From Allomuricauda sp. TMED12 (GTDB taxonomy: Bacteria; Bacteroidota; Bacteroidia; Flavobacteriales; Flavobacteriaceae): DNA of 64,000 nt. The stretch covers positions 1-64,000 of the forward strand of contig NHBR02000009.1 of the NCBI GenBank assembly GCA_002167435.2. The letters run 5' to 3'. A model generated the notes under the pieces. That model made no database searches and had not been told where the DNA came from. It worked only from the letters and a program-made list of their open reading frames with translations. Below, piece by piece: positions 44,115 to 53,765 of the stretch (position 1 is the stretch's first letter; each line of letters begins with the position of its first letter). A program made the position numbers and the translations under genes.

Positions 44115-46565
44115 ATGAGACATCTGAGCTTTCTATTCGCACTATTGCTGTGCATGACATCCCCATTTATTTCTTTAGCAAACGACCCTGATACCGCACT
44201 GGGCATCATCAACGGAAAAGTTGTTGATGATGCTTCAAACCAGCCTGTGGCCTATGCCGCTGTTGTCATTAAATCAGAGGATGGCACAAAGACCATTACT
44301 GGAGGTATTACCACTGAGGACGGAAACTTTGAAATCAAAAAGCTGCCCGATGGCACCTTTATCTTTGAGGTACAATTTATCGGATACAAAACCTATTCCC
44401 AAAAACTGATAATAGCGAAGGGAAAGCGTAACCTCAATCTGGGCACAGTAATCTTAGAGGAAGAAACCAAAGAACTCGAAGGCGTAGAAGTGGTAGCCGA
44501 ACGCACAACCATAGAACAGCGTGTGGACCGAAAGGTAATCAATGTAGGGAAAGACCTTACCACCGCTGGTGCTTCGGCAGCGGATATTATGAACAACATC
44601 CCCTCTGTGAATGTGGATGCCCAAACAGGCGATATTTCGCTACGCGGAAACTCCAATGTAAGGGTCATGGTAGATGGAAAATTGTCCAACGTACCTGTGG
44701 CCCAGTTGCTAAAGCAGATTCCATCCACATCCATAAAATCCATAGAACTGATTACCAACCCTTCTGCCAAGTACAATCCGGAAGGGATGAGCGGTATCAT
44801 CAATATTGTTTTGCACAAAAACGCAAATATTGGCTTTAACGGAAACATAAACATGGGCCTTACCAAAGGTATCGAGGCCAAATTCAATAGTTCTGTGGAT
44901 TTGAACTACCGTAATGGAAAATTCAATTTTTATGGAAACTACGGCAACAATATTGGCAAGTGGGTCAACGATGGGAGCATTCTTCGCGTAGAGGAAAACT
45001 CGCGTCAAAAGTTTGATTTTTTCAACAACAACAAATCACATCTCTATAAATTGGGCGTAGATTTTTATCTGAATGATAAAAACACGATTTCCTTTTTTAC
45101 CAATCAGAACATCTATGATGGAAAAGGTGATGGTAAAACTCAGGTTACCTATTTCAACAACCCATCCAGAAATGTGACCCAATTGTTCTTTGACGATTCC
45201 AATAACCGCAGCGAACAGTACAATTTTGACTATAAATTAGATTTCAACAAGGAAGGTCATAATATAGAGTTGGAAGTGGACCACAACCTGTTTGAAAGTG
45301 AGCAGGATGCTGATTTTAGCTCCACAGGTGCATCCACCTTTCCAAATTATATGGATTTTGTGGATACCGATCGTACACAGACGACAGCGAATTTGGATTA
45401 TGTAAACCCGTTAGACAGCATTTCCAAACTTGAACTGGGGCTTCAATCCAGAAATTTTGAGACCAAGGTGGATTATTCCTCGACCGGCCAGTCCTTCAAT
45501 TCCAACGGAGACTTGGTGCCAACACCATCTACAAAATTTGTGTATGACATGGATATTTATTCCGCTTACGCCACTTTTGGACAGTCTTATGAAAAATGGT
45601 CCTATCAAATGGGTGTGCGTATCGAGGACGTACAGGTAAAAGCAGATACCAATGCCGTACGTGCCTTTACCGATAAGTATACCGAAATCTATCCCTCCGG
45701 ATTCGTTACTTATAAACCTAACGAAAAAGACCAGCTACAAATCAGTTATAGTAGACGCGTGGATAGACCAGGGCTGCAACAAGTGAACCCAATCAGGGAA
45801 TTTGCAACACCGTTACTATCGGCTTTTGGAAATCCAAATTTAGTTCCTCAGTTTACAAGTTCCTATGAAGTGAACTACACCAAAAGAATTAAAAATGGTA
45901 GTGTTACCGGCGGTGTTTTTTACCGAAGTATTACAGATGAGATCAATAGGGCGATTTACATCGACCGTTTGGATCTAAACAAGACGATATTGACCTTTGA
46001 TAACTTTGACAACACATCTGCCTACGGCGTAGAGTTATCCACTAATTACAAGCCCATAAAATGGTGGAGCATCAACGGTAGTTTTGACCTATTCTCACAG
46101 ACCCAAAGAGGACTTACGGAAACATTGAATACTACCGATCCCAATCCAACCGAGGATGATATTGTAGAAGAAAAGGTGAAAGTTGACAACACCGCTTGGA
46201 ATTTAAGGATGAACAACAGCTTTACCGTGACCAAAAAACTGACACTCCAAGCCTTTGGATTCTATCGTGGCAGAAACAAAAGCATACAGTTTGATGCCAA
46301 TCCCATGTACTTTGTGAATTTAGGAGCACGGTACAGCTTTGCTGAAGGCAAGGGGACCCTCAGTTTTAATTATAACGATATTTTCAACACGATGCGCTTC
46401 GCGTTCGAGGGTAGTTATCCTTATGCACAAGAGGGATCTTTTAACTGGGAAAGCAATAATGTATATGTTGGGATGTCCTACCGATTTGGAAGTGGAAAAA
46501 ACCGCGCCAAGCAACGTAAAAGAAGGGACAACAACACCAAACAAGGTGGTGGCGGTATCCTATAA
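44115..46565 (+). CDS. Outer-membrane beta-barrel receptor with carboxypeptidase-regulatory domain
   Basis: The 816-residue protein has a signal peptide (about 1-22) and a carboxypeptidase-regulatory-like domain (about 32-115: GIINGKVVDDASNQPVAYA). A TonB-receptor plug region follows (about 135-235, with IPSVNVDAQTGDISLRGN and the NPSAKYNPEGMSGIINIV stretch), then a long beta barrel. This is the 'outer membrane beta-barrel family' type common in Bacteroidota rather than a SusC with SusD partner, since no SusD gene is adjacent. The tail is basic (KNRAKQRKRRDNNTKQ). The ligand is unknown. A terminator follows at 46623. Confidence 0.9.
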   Translation: MRHLSFLFALLLCMTSPFISLANDPDTALGIINGKVVDDASNQPVAYAAVVIKSEDGTKTITGGITTEDGNFEIKKLPDGTFIFEVQFIGYKTYSQKLIIAKGKRNLNLGTVILEEETKELEGVEVVAERTTIEQRVDRKVINVGKDLTTAGASAADIMNNIPSVNVDAQTGDISLRGNSNVRVMVDGKLSNVPVAQLLKQIPSTSIKSIELITNPSAKYNPEGMSGIINIVLHKNANIGFNGNINMGLTKGIEAKFNSSVDLNYRNGKFNFYGNYGNNIGKWVNDGSILRVEENSRQKFDFFNNNKSHLYKLGVDFYLNDKNTISFFTNQNIYDGKGDGKTQVTYFNNPSRNVTQLFFDDSNNRSEQYNFDYKLDFNKEGHNIELEVDHNLFESEQDADFSSTGASTFPNYMDFVDTDRTQTTANLDYVNPLDSISKLELGLQSRNFETKVDYSSTGQSFNSNGDLVPTPSTKFVYDMDIYSAYATFGQSYEKWSYQMGVRIEDVQVKADTNAVRAFTDKYTEIYPSGFVTYKPNEKDQLQISYSRRVDRPGLQQVNPIREFATPLLSAFGNPNLVPQFTSSYEVNYTKRIKNGSVTGGVFYRSITDEINRAIYIDRLDLNKTILTFDNFDNTSAYGVELSTNYKPIKWWSINGSFDLFSQTQRGLTETLNTTDPNPTEDDIVEEKVKVDNTAWNLRMNNSFTVTKKLTLQAFGFYRGRNKSIQFDANPMYFVNLGARYSFAEGKGTLSFNYNDIFNTMRFAFEGSYPYAQEGSFNWESNNVYVGMSYRFGSGKNRAKQRKRRDNNTKQGGGGIL

Positions 46566-46622
46566 AAAATATTGATGCCCATATTCGAGTGTTGGTTGGT
46601 TATCTTGTGATGGCATCAATCA

Positions 46623-46652
46623 AAAACCCCGATCCTTTAGGATCGGGGTTTT
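46623..46652. terminator. Strong bidirectional terminator
   Basis: AAAACCCCGATCC and GGATCGGGGTTTT form a perfect 13-bp stem with loop TTTA between the convergent receptor and fabH genes. T- and A-runs flank both sides. Confidence 0.92.
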
Positions 46653-46683
46653 ATTTTTATTTTTATTTTTTTATTTGATGGGA

Positions 46684-47691
46684 TTACCATCTTATAATCA
46701 CGCTGCCCCAAGTAAAGCCACTACCAAAAGCAGCTAGGACCACTAAATCACCTTCTTTGATTTTTCCTTCTTCCCATGCCTCTGTCAAGGCTATAGGAAT
46801 GGAAGCAGCTGTAGTATTTCCATATTTCATGATATTGTTGAATACTTGGTCATCTTTCAACCCAAACTTCTTTTGGATGAATTGTGAAATTCTTAGATTG
46901 GCCTGATGTGGTATCAACATATCAATATCTTGAGGTCCTAGATTGTTCTTCTGTAAACCCTCCATGATTACTTCACTGAATCGTACTACTGCATTTTTAA
47001 ATACAAACTGTCCGTTCATATAAGGAAAATACGAGGTATCCTCAGGATCATTATCTGCGATAATATCGTTTACCCAGCGTTTCCCCATACCAGGAGCTAT
47101 TAAAGAAAGCTCTTCGGCATGTTGTCCTTCAGAATGTAAATGGGTGGAAAGAATTCCTTTTGAGGTATCTTCTTCACGTGTAAGAACAGCTGCGCCTGCA
47201 CCGTCACCAAAAATTACGGATACACCTCTACCCCGAGTGGTCATATCCAAACCATGTGAATGTAGCTCGGAACCAATAACCAGCACATTTTTGTACATAC
47301 CGCTTTTTATATATTGGTCTGCCACAGAAATTCCATATACAAAACCCGAACATTGGTTTCTAACATCCAACGCACCCACAGTTTTTAGACCTAAATCGCG
47401 CTGAACCAAAACTCCTGGTCCAGGGAAATAATAATCAGGACTTAAGGTAGCGAAAACGATAAAATCAATGTCATCTTTATCAATTCCTGCACGTTCGATT
47501 GCCTTTTGGGCCGCCTTTACACCCATAGAAGTAGTGGTATCGGTACCTTTAACCACATGGCGTCTTTCCTTGATACCGGTACGTTCTTGTATCCATTCGT
47601 CATTCGTGTCCATCACTTTAGACAAATCGTCATTAGTGACCACATTTTCAGGGACATAAAATCCCAATCCTGATATTCTTGAGTTATACAT
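46684..47691 (-). CDS. fabH: 3-oxoacyl-ACP synthase III (FabH)
   Basis: FabH starts fatty-acid chains by condensing acyl-CoA with malonyl-ACP. In the 335-residue protein the catalytic triad is visible: Cys114 in RNQCSGF, His in IPHQAN (about 262) and Asn in KYGNTTAAS (about 292). The gene stands alone here, not beside rpmF or plsX, so it could be a second copy or a synthase for branched or other special acyl groups. Confidence 0.94.
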   Translation of the reverse strand: MYNSRISGLGFYVPENVVTNDDLSKVMDTNDEWIQERTGIKERRHVVKGTDTTTSMGVKAAQKAIERAGIDKDDIDFIVFATLSPDYYFPGPGVLVQRDLGLKTVGALDVRNQCSGFVYGISVADQYIKSGMYKNVLVIGSELHSHGLDMTTRGRGVSVIFGDGAGAAVLTREEDTSKGILSTHLHSEGQHAEELSLIAPGMGKRWVNDIIADNDPEDTSYFPYMNGQFVFKNAVVRFSEVIMEGLQKNNLGPQDIDMLIPHQANLRISQFIQKKFGLKDDQVFNNIMKYGNTTAASIPIALTEAWEEGKIKEGDLVVLAAFGSGFTWGSVIIRW

Positions 47692-47787
47692 TACAAAGTG
47701 CTTAAATATTGAATCTTTAAAAAATACTGGGCTAAGTAACGGAAAAGTAAAAAATATATCCCAAGAACTGGATATTTATTAACAAAA

Positions 47788-49098
47788 TTAGTCCATGTAC
47801 TTTTTAAAATGGTTTACCTCCACCTTGGCCTTTAAGTCGTGCAAGAGATTATAAAGTCCAAAAAATGTGCGGTTTATGTACAAAAAGTGTTTAGACCCAC
47901 GGTTTCCATTCATTTTACGGATTTGTTCGTCTTTGGAATACCGTTCGCTGAGATTGGCGATCCTAGTCCAAAAAACTTCATCACCAAAATCAAATGTTTC
48001 CTTATGAAATGGTGAAGTAAAAATAGTGAGCATCTCCTTGAACAAGGCCGTAAAAAATTTCAATTCCTCCTCAGAATCGGTTGGAGTCAGAATTTCCAGT
48101 TCGTACAATTTCTCCATAAACACCTTATCATTATTGATGTTTTCCTCTTTCGCCAACTCAAAATACGGTACATAAAAATCATCCGGTATTTGCTTGATAC
48201 ATCCAAAATCAATGGCAATCAATTTACCCTCAGAACTAACCAAAAAATTACCCGGATGCGGATCTGCATGCACCCTTCTTAACTTGTGGATTTGGAACAT
48301 GTAAAAATCCCAAAGGGCCTGCCCCAATGTGTTGCCCAGATCAACATCGAACTCGGTTTGGGTAAATTCACCCAAATGGATTCCCTGCATCCAATCCATG
48401 GTCAAAATACGTTCACTGGACAGTTCTCGGTAGTATTTAGGAAACTGCATATTTGGAATTACGGAACATGCGGTAGTTATTTCATCACTTTGTTCCAATT
48501 CCAAAATATAGTTGGTCTCCTCAACCAATTTGTGCTCAACCTCCTTAAAATATTTTTCGGAATCTTTTCCCTTTAAGTTGAACATTTTAATGGCAACAGG
48601 TTTAACCAAGGCCAAATCACTGCTAATACTTTCTGCAACCCCTGGATATTGAATTTTTACCGCCAGTTTTATTCCATCCTTCTCAGCTCGGTGCACTTGT
48701 CCAATACTGGCCGCATTGACAGAATCTTTTTCAAACTCATCAAAAATATCCTCGGGGTACTTCCCCAAATATTTTTTGAAGGTCTTACGTACCAAAGGTG
48801 CCGACAATGGAGGAACTGAAAATTGTGACAAGGAGAATTTATCCACGTAGGCCCGGGGCAATAGGTTCTTTTCCATGCTGAGCATTTGTGCCACTTTCAA
48901 GGCACTCCCCTTCAAACTCTTAAGGCCATCATATATATCCTCTGCATTGTCTTGATCCAAAGTATCTTTTGAGGTCTGGGGATCAACCAACTTTTTACCG
49001 TAGTATTTTACGTAGTTGCCCCCTATTTTAACCCCTGTTTTAACAAGCTTTCCTGCCCGTTCAATCTTCCCGGTGGGAATGGTATCCAAACTTTTCAT
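47788..49098 (-). CDS. ABC1/UbiB-type protein kinase-like ATPase
   Basis: The 436-residue protein belongs to the ABC1/ADCK/UbiB atypical kinase family. Visible features are the lysine strand IKLAVKIQYPGV, the Ala-rich loop segment AASIGQVHRAEK, the HADPHPGNF catalytic loop and the metal-binding IAIDFGCIKQIP. In other organisms the family supports quinone synthesis or lipid homeostasis. It follows a TetR-type gene by 5 bp, so the two are co-transcribed and may share a regulon. Confidence 0.92.
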   Translation of the reverse strand: MKSLDTIPTGKIERAGKLVKTGVKIGGNYVKYYGKKLVDPQTSKDTLDQDNAEDIYDGLKSLKGSALKVAQMLSMEKNLLPRAYVDKFSLSQFSVPPLSAPLVRKTFKKYLGKYPEDIFDEFEKDSVNAASIGQVHRAEKDGIKLAVKIQYPGVAESISSDLALVKPVAIKMFNLKGKDSEKYFKEVEHKLVEETNYILELEQSDEITTACSVIPNMQFPKYYRELSSERILTMDWMQGIHLGEFTQTEFDVDLGNTLGQALWDFYMFQIHKLRRVHADPHPGNFLVSSEGKLIAIDFGCIKQIPDDFYVPYFELAKEENINNDKVFMEKLYELEILTPTDSEEELKFFTALFKEMLTIFTSPFHKETFDFGDEVFWTRIANLSERYSKDEQIRKMNGNRGSKHFLYINRTFFGLYNLLHDLKAKVEVNHFKKYMD

Positions 49099-49103
49099 TA
49101 GCC

Positions 49104-49760
49104 TTATGCGAATTTCTCTTTATATAGGAATTTTCCAAAGTCCACTATTTTCTCCAACGGCGTACTTTCAAATATTTGAAATATGGTGGTCACCGACTTT
49201 TCAATGGCTATGTCGGTTTTTTCGAAACCAGGAGAACCGTCTTCCATCCAAAATTTTAAAATGAACAGAAATTGCAACCAAGCGCCTTCCGAAAACAAAG
49301 GAGCATTATATTTAAATATTTTGAGGTTTTTTTCTTCGTTTCTCTCTTCAATAAGGGTGGAAGCAAAATCCTTGAATCGTTTTCGAAGTCCTTTAAGTTG
49401 GCTCAATCCTTCCATTGAATACTTATGCTCATTCATTATAAAAAGCACATAGCTCCTGTTCAAGGTCAAGTTTTCAAAGAAGGTGAAGAAAAAAGTAAGC
49501 ATCTTTTCCTCATTCGTCATGGAGGCATATTCCTTATTCTTTTGCATGACACCATAACTGTTGTCGAAAAATTTGTTCCATATGGATTGCTGAAGTGTTT
49601 CAAAGGAACCGAAGAAGCTATAAAACTCCTCTTCCTTTATTTTATTTTCCTTGCAGAATTTGAATACAGAGCTTGGCATCTTTTCATTTTCCAATACAGA
49701 CTCCATGAACAAGCTTATAATTTTATCCTCGGTGATTTTGGATTTAGTAGTATTTGCCAT
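49104..49760 (-). CDS. TetR/AcrR family transcriptional regulator
   Basis: The 218-residue protein has a TetR-like N-terminal helix-turn-helix (about 9-55, ITEDKIISLFMESVLENEKM, SSVFKFCKENKIKEEEFYSFFGSFETL) and an all-helical ligand domain. Its C-terminal part, ending FGKFLYKEKFA, resembles the TetR groups that accompany ABC1-type genes. A 30-bp perfect inverted repeat lies 59 bp upstream (49819-49848) and is a likely operator. Confidence 0.85.
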   Translation of the reverse strand: MANTTKSKITEDKIISLFMESVLENEKMPSSVFKFCKENKIKEEEFYSFFGSFETLQQSIWNKFFDNSYGVMQKNKEYASMTNEEKMLTFFFTFFENLTLNRSYVLFIMNEHKYSMEGLSQLKGLRKRFKDFASTLIEERNEEKNLKIFKYNAPLFSEGAWLQFLFILKFWMEDGSPGFEKTDIAIEKSVTTIFQIFESTPLEKIVDFGKFLYKEKFA

Positions 49761-49818
49761 TTTTGGTAATTTTTGAAGGGTTAAAAGTTGGTAAGGAGAC
49801 GCAATCTAGCTTTTAAAG

Positions 49819-49848
49819 AAAATGCACTTTCGAGCGAAAGTGCATTTT
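49819..49848. promoter_or_regulatory. Perfect 30-bp palindrome, candidate TetR operator
   Basis: The left arm AAAATGCACTTTCG (49819-49832), 2 bp and the right arm CGAAAGTGCATTTT (49835-49848) form a perfect inverted repeat. It sits upstream of the TetR gene and before a divergent gene, where a terminator has no obvious use. The plus-strand sequence beyond (CACAACC) is not a T-run. TetR proteins bind palindromes of this kind. Confidence 0.55.
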
Positions 49849-50007
49849 CACAACCTAACCAATAAATAAACAAACTTGTTATAGTGATACTATTTCATAG
49901 CAATTTTCCCATAACGATGTAAAGATATATATTTTGTTTAATGTTTTTTGATTTTTAATAAACAAAGTTTTGTTAAAACTTTTTATTTGAATGAATTATA
50001 GTGGTCA

Positions 50008-50033
50008 AATGTCAGTTTGTCATATTTGACATT
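50008..50033 (+). promoter_or_regulatory. TGTCA/TGACA repeat cluster before htpG
   Basis: AATGTCA (50008-50014) and TGACATT (50027-50033) form an inverted repeat, with a further TGTCA (50018-50022) inside, so three TGTCA units lie in 26 bp about 50-75 bp before the htpG ATG. It is a candidate binding site for a heat-shock or stress regulator. Confidence 0.4.
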
Positions 50034-50083
50034 CTGGTATTTTTTTTGACTTATCAGAACTAAAGAATAAAACAATAAAAACG

Positions 50084-51970
50084 ATGGCAACAGGTAAAAT
50101 CAATGTTTCAGTAGAGAACATTTTTCCCTTGATCAAAAAATTTCTATACAGTGATCACGAAATTTTCCTAAGGGAACTTATTTCCAACGCTACGGATGCA
50201 ACCTTAAAATTAAAGCACCTGACTTCTATTGGTGAAGCAAAAGTAGAATATGGCAACCCCATGATCGAGGTGAAGGTGGACAAGGACAACAAACGTATCC
50301 ATATTATAGACCAAGGTATCGGTATGACCGAGGAGGAAGTGAAAAAGTACATCAATGAAGTTGCTTTTTCCGGTGCGGAAGAATTTTTGGACAAATACAA
50401 GGATGCTGGGAAAGATGCCGGTATCATCGGGCATTTTGGTCTTGGTTTCTACTCTGCTTTTATGGTAGCGGAAAAAGTGGAAATCATCTCTAAAAGTCAT
50501 AAAGATGAGCCTGCAGTGCATTGGAGCTGTGACGGTTCACCCGAATTCTCCATTGAACCAAGCGATAAAAAAGAAAGAGGTACAGAAATTATACTTCATA
50601 TAGCAGAGGACTCCACAGAGTTTTTGGAAGATGCCAAAATCCGTGAATTATTGGTCAAGTACAATAAGTTCATGCCTATTCCAATCAAGTTTGGAACAAA
50701 AACGGAAACCCTTCCAAAGCCAGAAGGTGCCAAGGAAGATGATCCTGCTCCTACTCAAGAAGTGGATGACATCATCAACAATCCAAATCCAGCGTGGACC
50801 AAGCAGCCCAGCGAATTAAGTGAAGAGGAATACAAAAGTTTCTACAGAGAGCTTTACCCAATGCAGTTTGAGGAGCCTTTGTTCCACATTCATTTGAATG
50901 TGGATTATCCGTTCAACTTAACTGGAATTCTGTATTTCCCAAAGTTGACAAACGACCTCAACATACAAAAGGATAAGATTCAGTTATACCAGAACCAAGT
51001 GTTCGTAACTGACAATGTAGAAGGTATTGTTCCCGAATTCTTGACGATGCTCAAAGGGGTGATCGATTCGCCGGACATTCCTTTGAATGTATCAAGGTCT
51101 TACCTTCAGGCTGATGGTGCCGTGAAGAAGATTTCTTCCTACATCACCAGAAAAGTGGCCGATAAATTGACTTCACTGTTCAAAAACAATCGTGAGGACT
51201 TTGAGCAAAAGTGGAACGACATCAAAGTAGTGATAGAGTACGGAATGCTTTCCGAAGATAAATTCTTTGAAAAAGCAGATAAGTTTGCACTTTATCCATC
51301 GGTTGATGGCGACTATTATACGTTTGAGGAGTTAGAAGCAAAGATCAAGGACAATCAGACAGACAAAGATGACAAGTTGGTCGTATTGTATGCTTCAGAC
51401 AAAGAAGCACAGCACAGTTATATTGAAGCTGCCAAGACTAAAGGATATGAAGTGCTCTTATTGGATTCCCCCATTGTACCACACTTGATGCAAAAACTGG
51501 AAACATCCAAAGAGAACCTATCTTTTGTGAGGGTGGATGCGGATCATGTGGACAACCTCATCAAAAAAGAGGATACGGCCATTTCCAAATTGTCCGACGA
51601 GGAAAAAGAAAAATTGAAAACCGAGATTGAAGAGGTGACCAAAGATAAAGGGTACACCATTCAAATGGAGGCGATGGAGAGCAGTGCTTCGCCATTTATC
51701 ATTACCGAACCCGAATTTATGCGCAGAATGAAAGAAATGCAACAAACCGGTGGCGGCGGTATGTTCGGTATGGGCAATATGCCGGATATGTACAACCTTA
51801 TCGTAAACACCAATCACGAATTGGTCAGCGAAATCTTGAACACCAAGACAGCCAAAAAACGCCAACGATTGATCAACCAGTCCTTGGATTTGGCACGTTT
51901 GTCCAAAGGGTTGTTAAAAGGTGAAGAGCTTACGAACTTTATTGCCCGAAGCTACGATATGATCAAATAA
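50084..51970 (+). CDS. htpG: Molecular chaperone HtpG (Hsp90)
   Basis: HtpG is the bacterial Hsp90, an ATP-driven homodimeric chaperone. The 628-residue protein has the N-terminal GHKL ATPase with LRELISNATDA, DQGIGMTEEEV and GHFGLGFYSAFMVA, then the middle domain with PLNVSRSYLQ, and the C-terminal dimerisation domain. It is complete. A terminator follows at 51997. Confidence 0.97.
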   Translation: MATGKINVSVENIFPLIKKFLYSDHEIFLRELISNATDATLKLKHLTSIGEAKVEYGNPMIEVKVDKDNKRIHIIDQGIGMTEEEVKKYINEVAFSGAEEFLDKYKDAGKDAGIIGHFGLGFYSAFMVAEKVEIISKSHKDEPAVHWSCDGSPEFSIEPSDKKERGTEIILHIAEDSTEFLEDAKIRELLVKYNKFMPIPIKFGTKTETLPKPEGAKEDDPAPTQEVDDIINNPNPAWTKQPSELSEEEYKSFYRELYPMQFEEPLFHIHLNVDYPFNLTGILYFPKLTNDLNIQKDKIQLYQNQVFVTDNVEGIVPEFLTMLKGVIDSPDIPLNVSRSYLQADGAVKKISSYITRKVADKLTSLFKNNREDFEQKWNDIKVVIEYGMLSEDKFFEKADKFALYPSVDGDYYTFEELEAKIKDNQTDKDDKLVVLYASDKEAQHSYIEAAKTKGYEVLLLDSPIVPHLMQKLETSKENLSFVRVDADHVDNLIKKEDTAISKLSDEEKEKLKTEIEEVTKDKGYTIQMEAMESSASPFIITEPEFMRRMKEMQQTGGGGMFGMGNMPDMYNLIVNTNHELVSEILNTKTAKKRQRLINQSLDLARLSKGLLKGEELTNFIARSYDMIK

Positions 51971-51996
51971 TTGGATTTTTCTATAGTCAACAACGC

Positions 51997-52021
51997 AAAA
52001 CCGCTCATTACGAGCGGTTTT
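51997..52021 (+). terminator. Intrinsic terminator after htpG
   Basis: AAAACCGCTC and GAGCGGTTTT form a 10-bp stem with loop ATTAC, followed by T residues. Confidence 0.85.
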
Positions 52022-52029
52022 TGCATTTT

Positions 52030-53403
52030 ATGATTATCTTGGTTGGACAAACCAATCAAACCGTGAGCAACAGCAACGATTACAATAGTCCCTCCTTTAA
52101 AAAATTATTGGATTCCCTGCAGCAGCAAAGCTGGGAATTGGAACTTATTATATCTGGTTTTGCCATTTTTGGGTTATTTACGGCATACGAACCACTTCGT
52201 ATAGAAATGTTGAATGCCCAGAATGAAAACCAGATTTATCGCTTCGTTGTATACTTCATTTTGAATATTGCCTGCTCCATTCTTTTGTTCAACCTTTTGC
52301 TCCATGTTATTTTAAGAGGATTATGGATAGGGTCACTGGGGCTCCGTTACGTTTCTGGGGATATCGAATTTGATAAACTCCGATATTCCGAGCGCTTTAC
52401 CAAATATTTAAAAAAGCGAATCATATCTTTTGACCGCTACATTGCCAATTTGGAAAACTATTGTAGCGTTCTGTTTGCCATTTCCTTTTTATTGATATTC
52501 TATGTACTGGCCATGACCATGATCATTCTATCGATCGTATTTGTGGCCACCTATATCATTGAGGGCGATTTATTGCCCGAAGAGTTTGGAAACATATTTG
52601 GGGCTATCCTTATAATGTTCATAGTTTTTGGTATGTTCCTAACCTTTATCGATTTTATTACCCAAGGTTGGTTAAAAAAGAAGAAGTGGATATCCCGAAT
52701 ATATTTTCCCATTTATTGGATTTTCAGTTTTATAACCCTTTCGTTCCTGTATCGGCCTTTGGTCTACAATTTTCTGGACAATCGTTTCGGAAAACAACTG
52801 ATTTTGCTCTTGGCACCGATTTACATCATAATTCTGATGATAACGAGTTTGGAGTACAGGCAGTCCAATTATCTCGATAAGGAGCAAAGGTCATCCAGTA
52901 TGTTTGCCAAAAAGGAAAACTATTTGGACATGATGACCGAAGAAGGCGACTTCCCAGGCGGTGTTGTCATCCCATCCAAAGTTATTACCAAACCCTACTT
53001 AAATATTTTTGTCCCCTTTTCGGAAAACTTGGAGAATCGTGTTTTTGCCTACAAGGATTCATTAAAACCTGAAAACGACCGAAGGGGGCTATCAAGTAGT
53101 ATTAAAATAAGCTCAAATTGGAGCGACCAGATTACGAGTGCCCGTCAAAAAGACAGCATCCGAAAAGTCTATCTAAAAACTTTCAATGAGATATATTCAT
53201 TTCGAATTGACACTCTTGACATGGACGAGGATTTTATCCTGACCACAGGAATAAAAAATGTACTTGGGTTTGAGACATTTCTTAAAATATCCAATCTTGA
53301 TGAAGGCAAGCACATTCTGAGGCTCCGGCGCAAAAAAAAGGAAAAAGATACGGTGGTAACTCTTACAGATGTTATCTTACCATTTTGGTATTTTAAAAAC
53401 TAA
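52030..53403 (+). CDS. Integral membrane protein, unknown function
   Basis: I do not recognise a family. The 457-residue protein has hydrophobic segments at about 38-55, 75-100, 145-170, 180-212, 232-252 and 260-280, followed by a soluble C-terminal part (about 285-457). A short hydrophilic loop between the second and third segments contains basic residues (KYLKKRIISF). The soluble part is basic and ends RRKKKEKDTVVTLTDVILPFWYF. I used the ATG at 52030 instead of the upstream TTG that overlaps the htpG terminator. It is 5 bp before a small DoxX-like gene. Confidence 0.72.
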   Translation: MIILVGQTNQTVSNSNDYNSPSFKKLLDSLQQQSWELELIISGFAIFGLFTAYEPLRIEMLNAQNENQIYRFVVYFILNIACSILLFNLLLHVILRGLWIGSLGLRYVSGDIEFDKLRYSERFTKYLKKRIISFDRYIANLENYCSVLFAISFLLIFYVLAMTMIILSIVFVATYIIEGDLLPEEFGNIFGAILIMFIVFGMFLTFIDFITQGWLKKKKWISRIYFPIYWIFSFITLSFLYRPLVYNFLDNRFGKQLILLLAPIYIIILMITSLEYRQSNYLDKEQRSSSMFAKKENYLDMMTEEGDFPGGVVIPSKVITKPYLNIFVPFSENLENRVFAYKDSLKPENDRRGLSSSIKISSNWSDQITSARQKDSIRKVYLKTFNEIYSFRIDTLDMDEDFILTTGIKNVLGFETFLKISNLDEGKHILRLRRKKKEKDTVVTLTDVILPFWYFKN

Positions 53404-53408
53404 ATTTT

Positions 53409-53765
53409 ATGGCACCTTGGCATCTTTATGTAATGGCGGGAATGTACATCTTTGCGGGCATCATGCACTTTATAAAACCTAAGATGTATATGCGCATCAT
53501 GCCACTGTACCTTCCCAACCATAAACTTTTAGTTTACCTAAGCGGTATTGCCGAAATTCTCTTGGGGATTGGGGTATGCTTTGACGCTACCCGAAAACTG
53601 AGCACCTTTGGCATTATTTTAATGTTGGGTGTATTTTTATCAGTTCATTTTTACATGCTTTCCGGGGAAAAGGCATCAGCAGGAATTCCCAAATGGATAT
53701 TGATTCTTCGAATCCCACTGCAATTCTTTTTGATGTATTGGGCGTATTATTATGCGTATCTCTAA
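53409..53765 (+). CDS. Small DoxX-like membrane protein
   Basis: The 118-residue protein has four hydrophobic helices (about 5-22, 40-58, 65-85 and 95-115) with AGIMHFIKPKMYMRIMP near the start and LSGIAEILLGIGV in the second, as in the DoxX-like/DUF4267-type small membrane proteins. The function is unknown. It probably shares a transcript with the preceding membrane protein gene. Its stop overlaps the convergent gene's stop by 4 bases. Confidence 0.8.
   Translation: MAPWHLYVMAGMYIFAGIMHFIKPKMYMRIMPLYLPNHKLLVYLSGIAEILLGIGVCFDATRKLSTFGIILMLGVFLSVHFYMLSGEKASAGIPKWILILRIPLQFFLMYWAYYYAYL

Larger units (their letters stand above)
49761..50083. other. 323-bp divergent regulatory region between tetR-like gene and htpG
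   Basis: The region contains the long palindrome 49819-49848 near the TetR gene and a cluster of TGTCA/TGACA elements (50008-50033) 51 bp before htpG. It is A/T-rich, and I see no coding frame or RNA gene. Confidence 0.6.
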
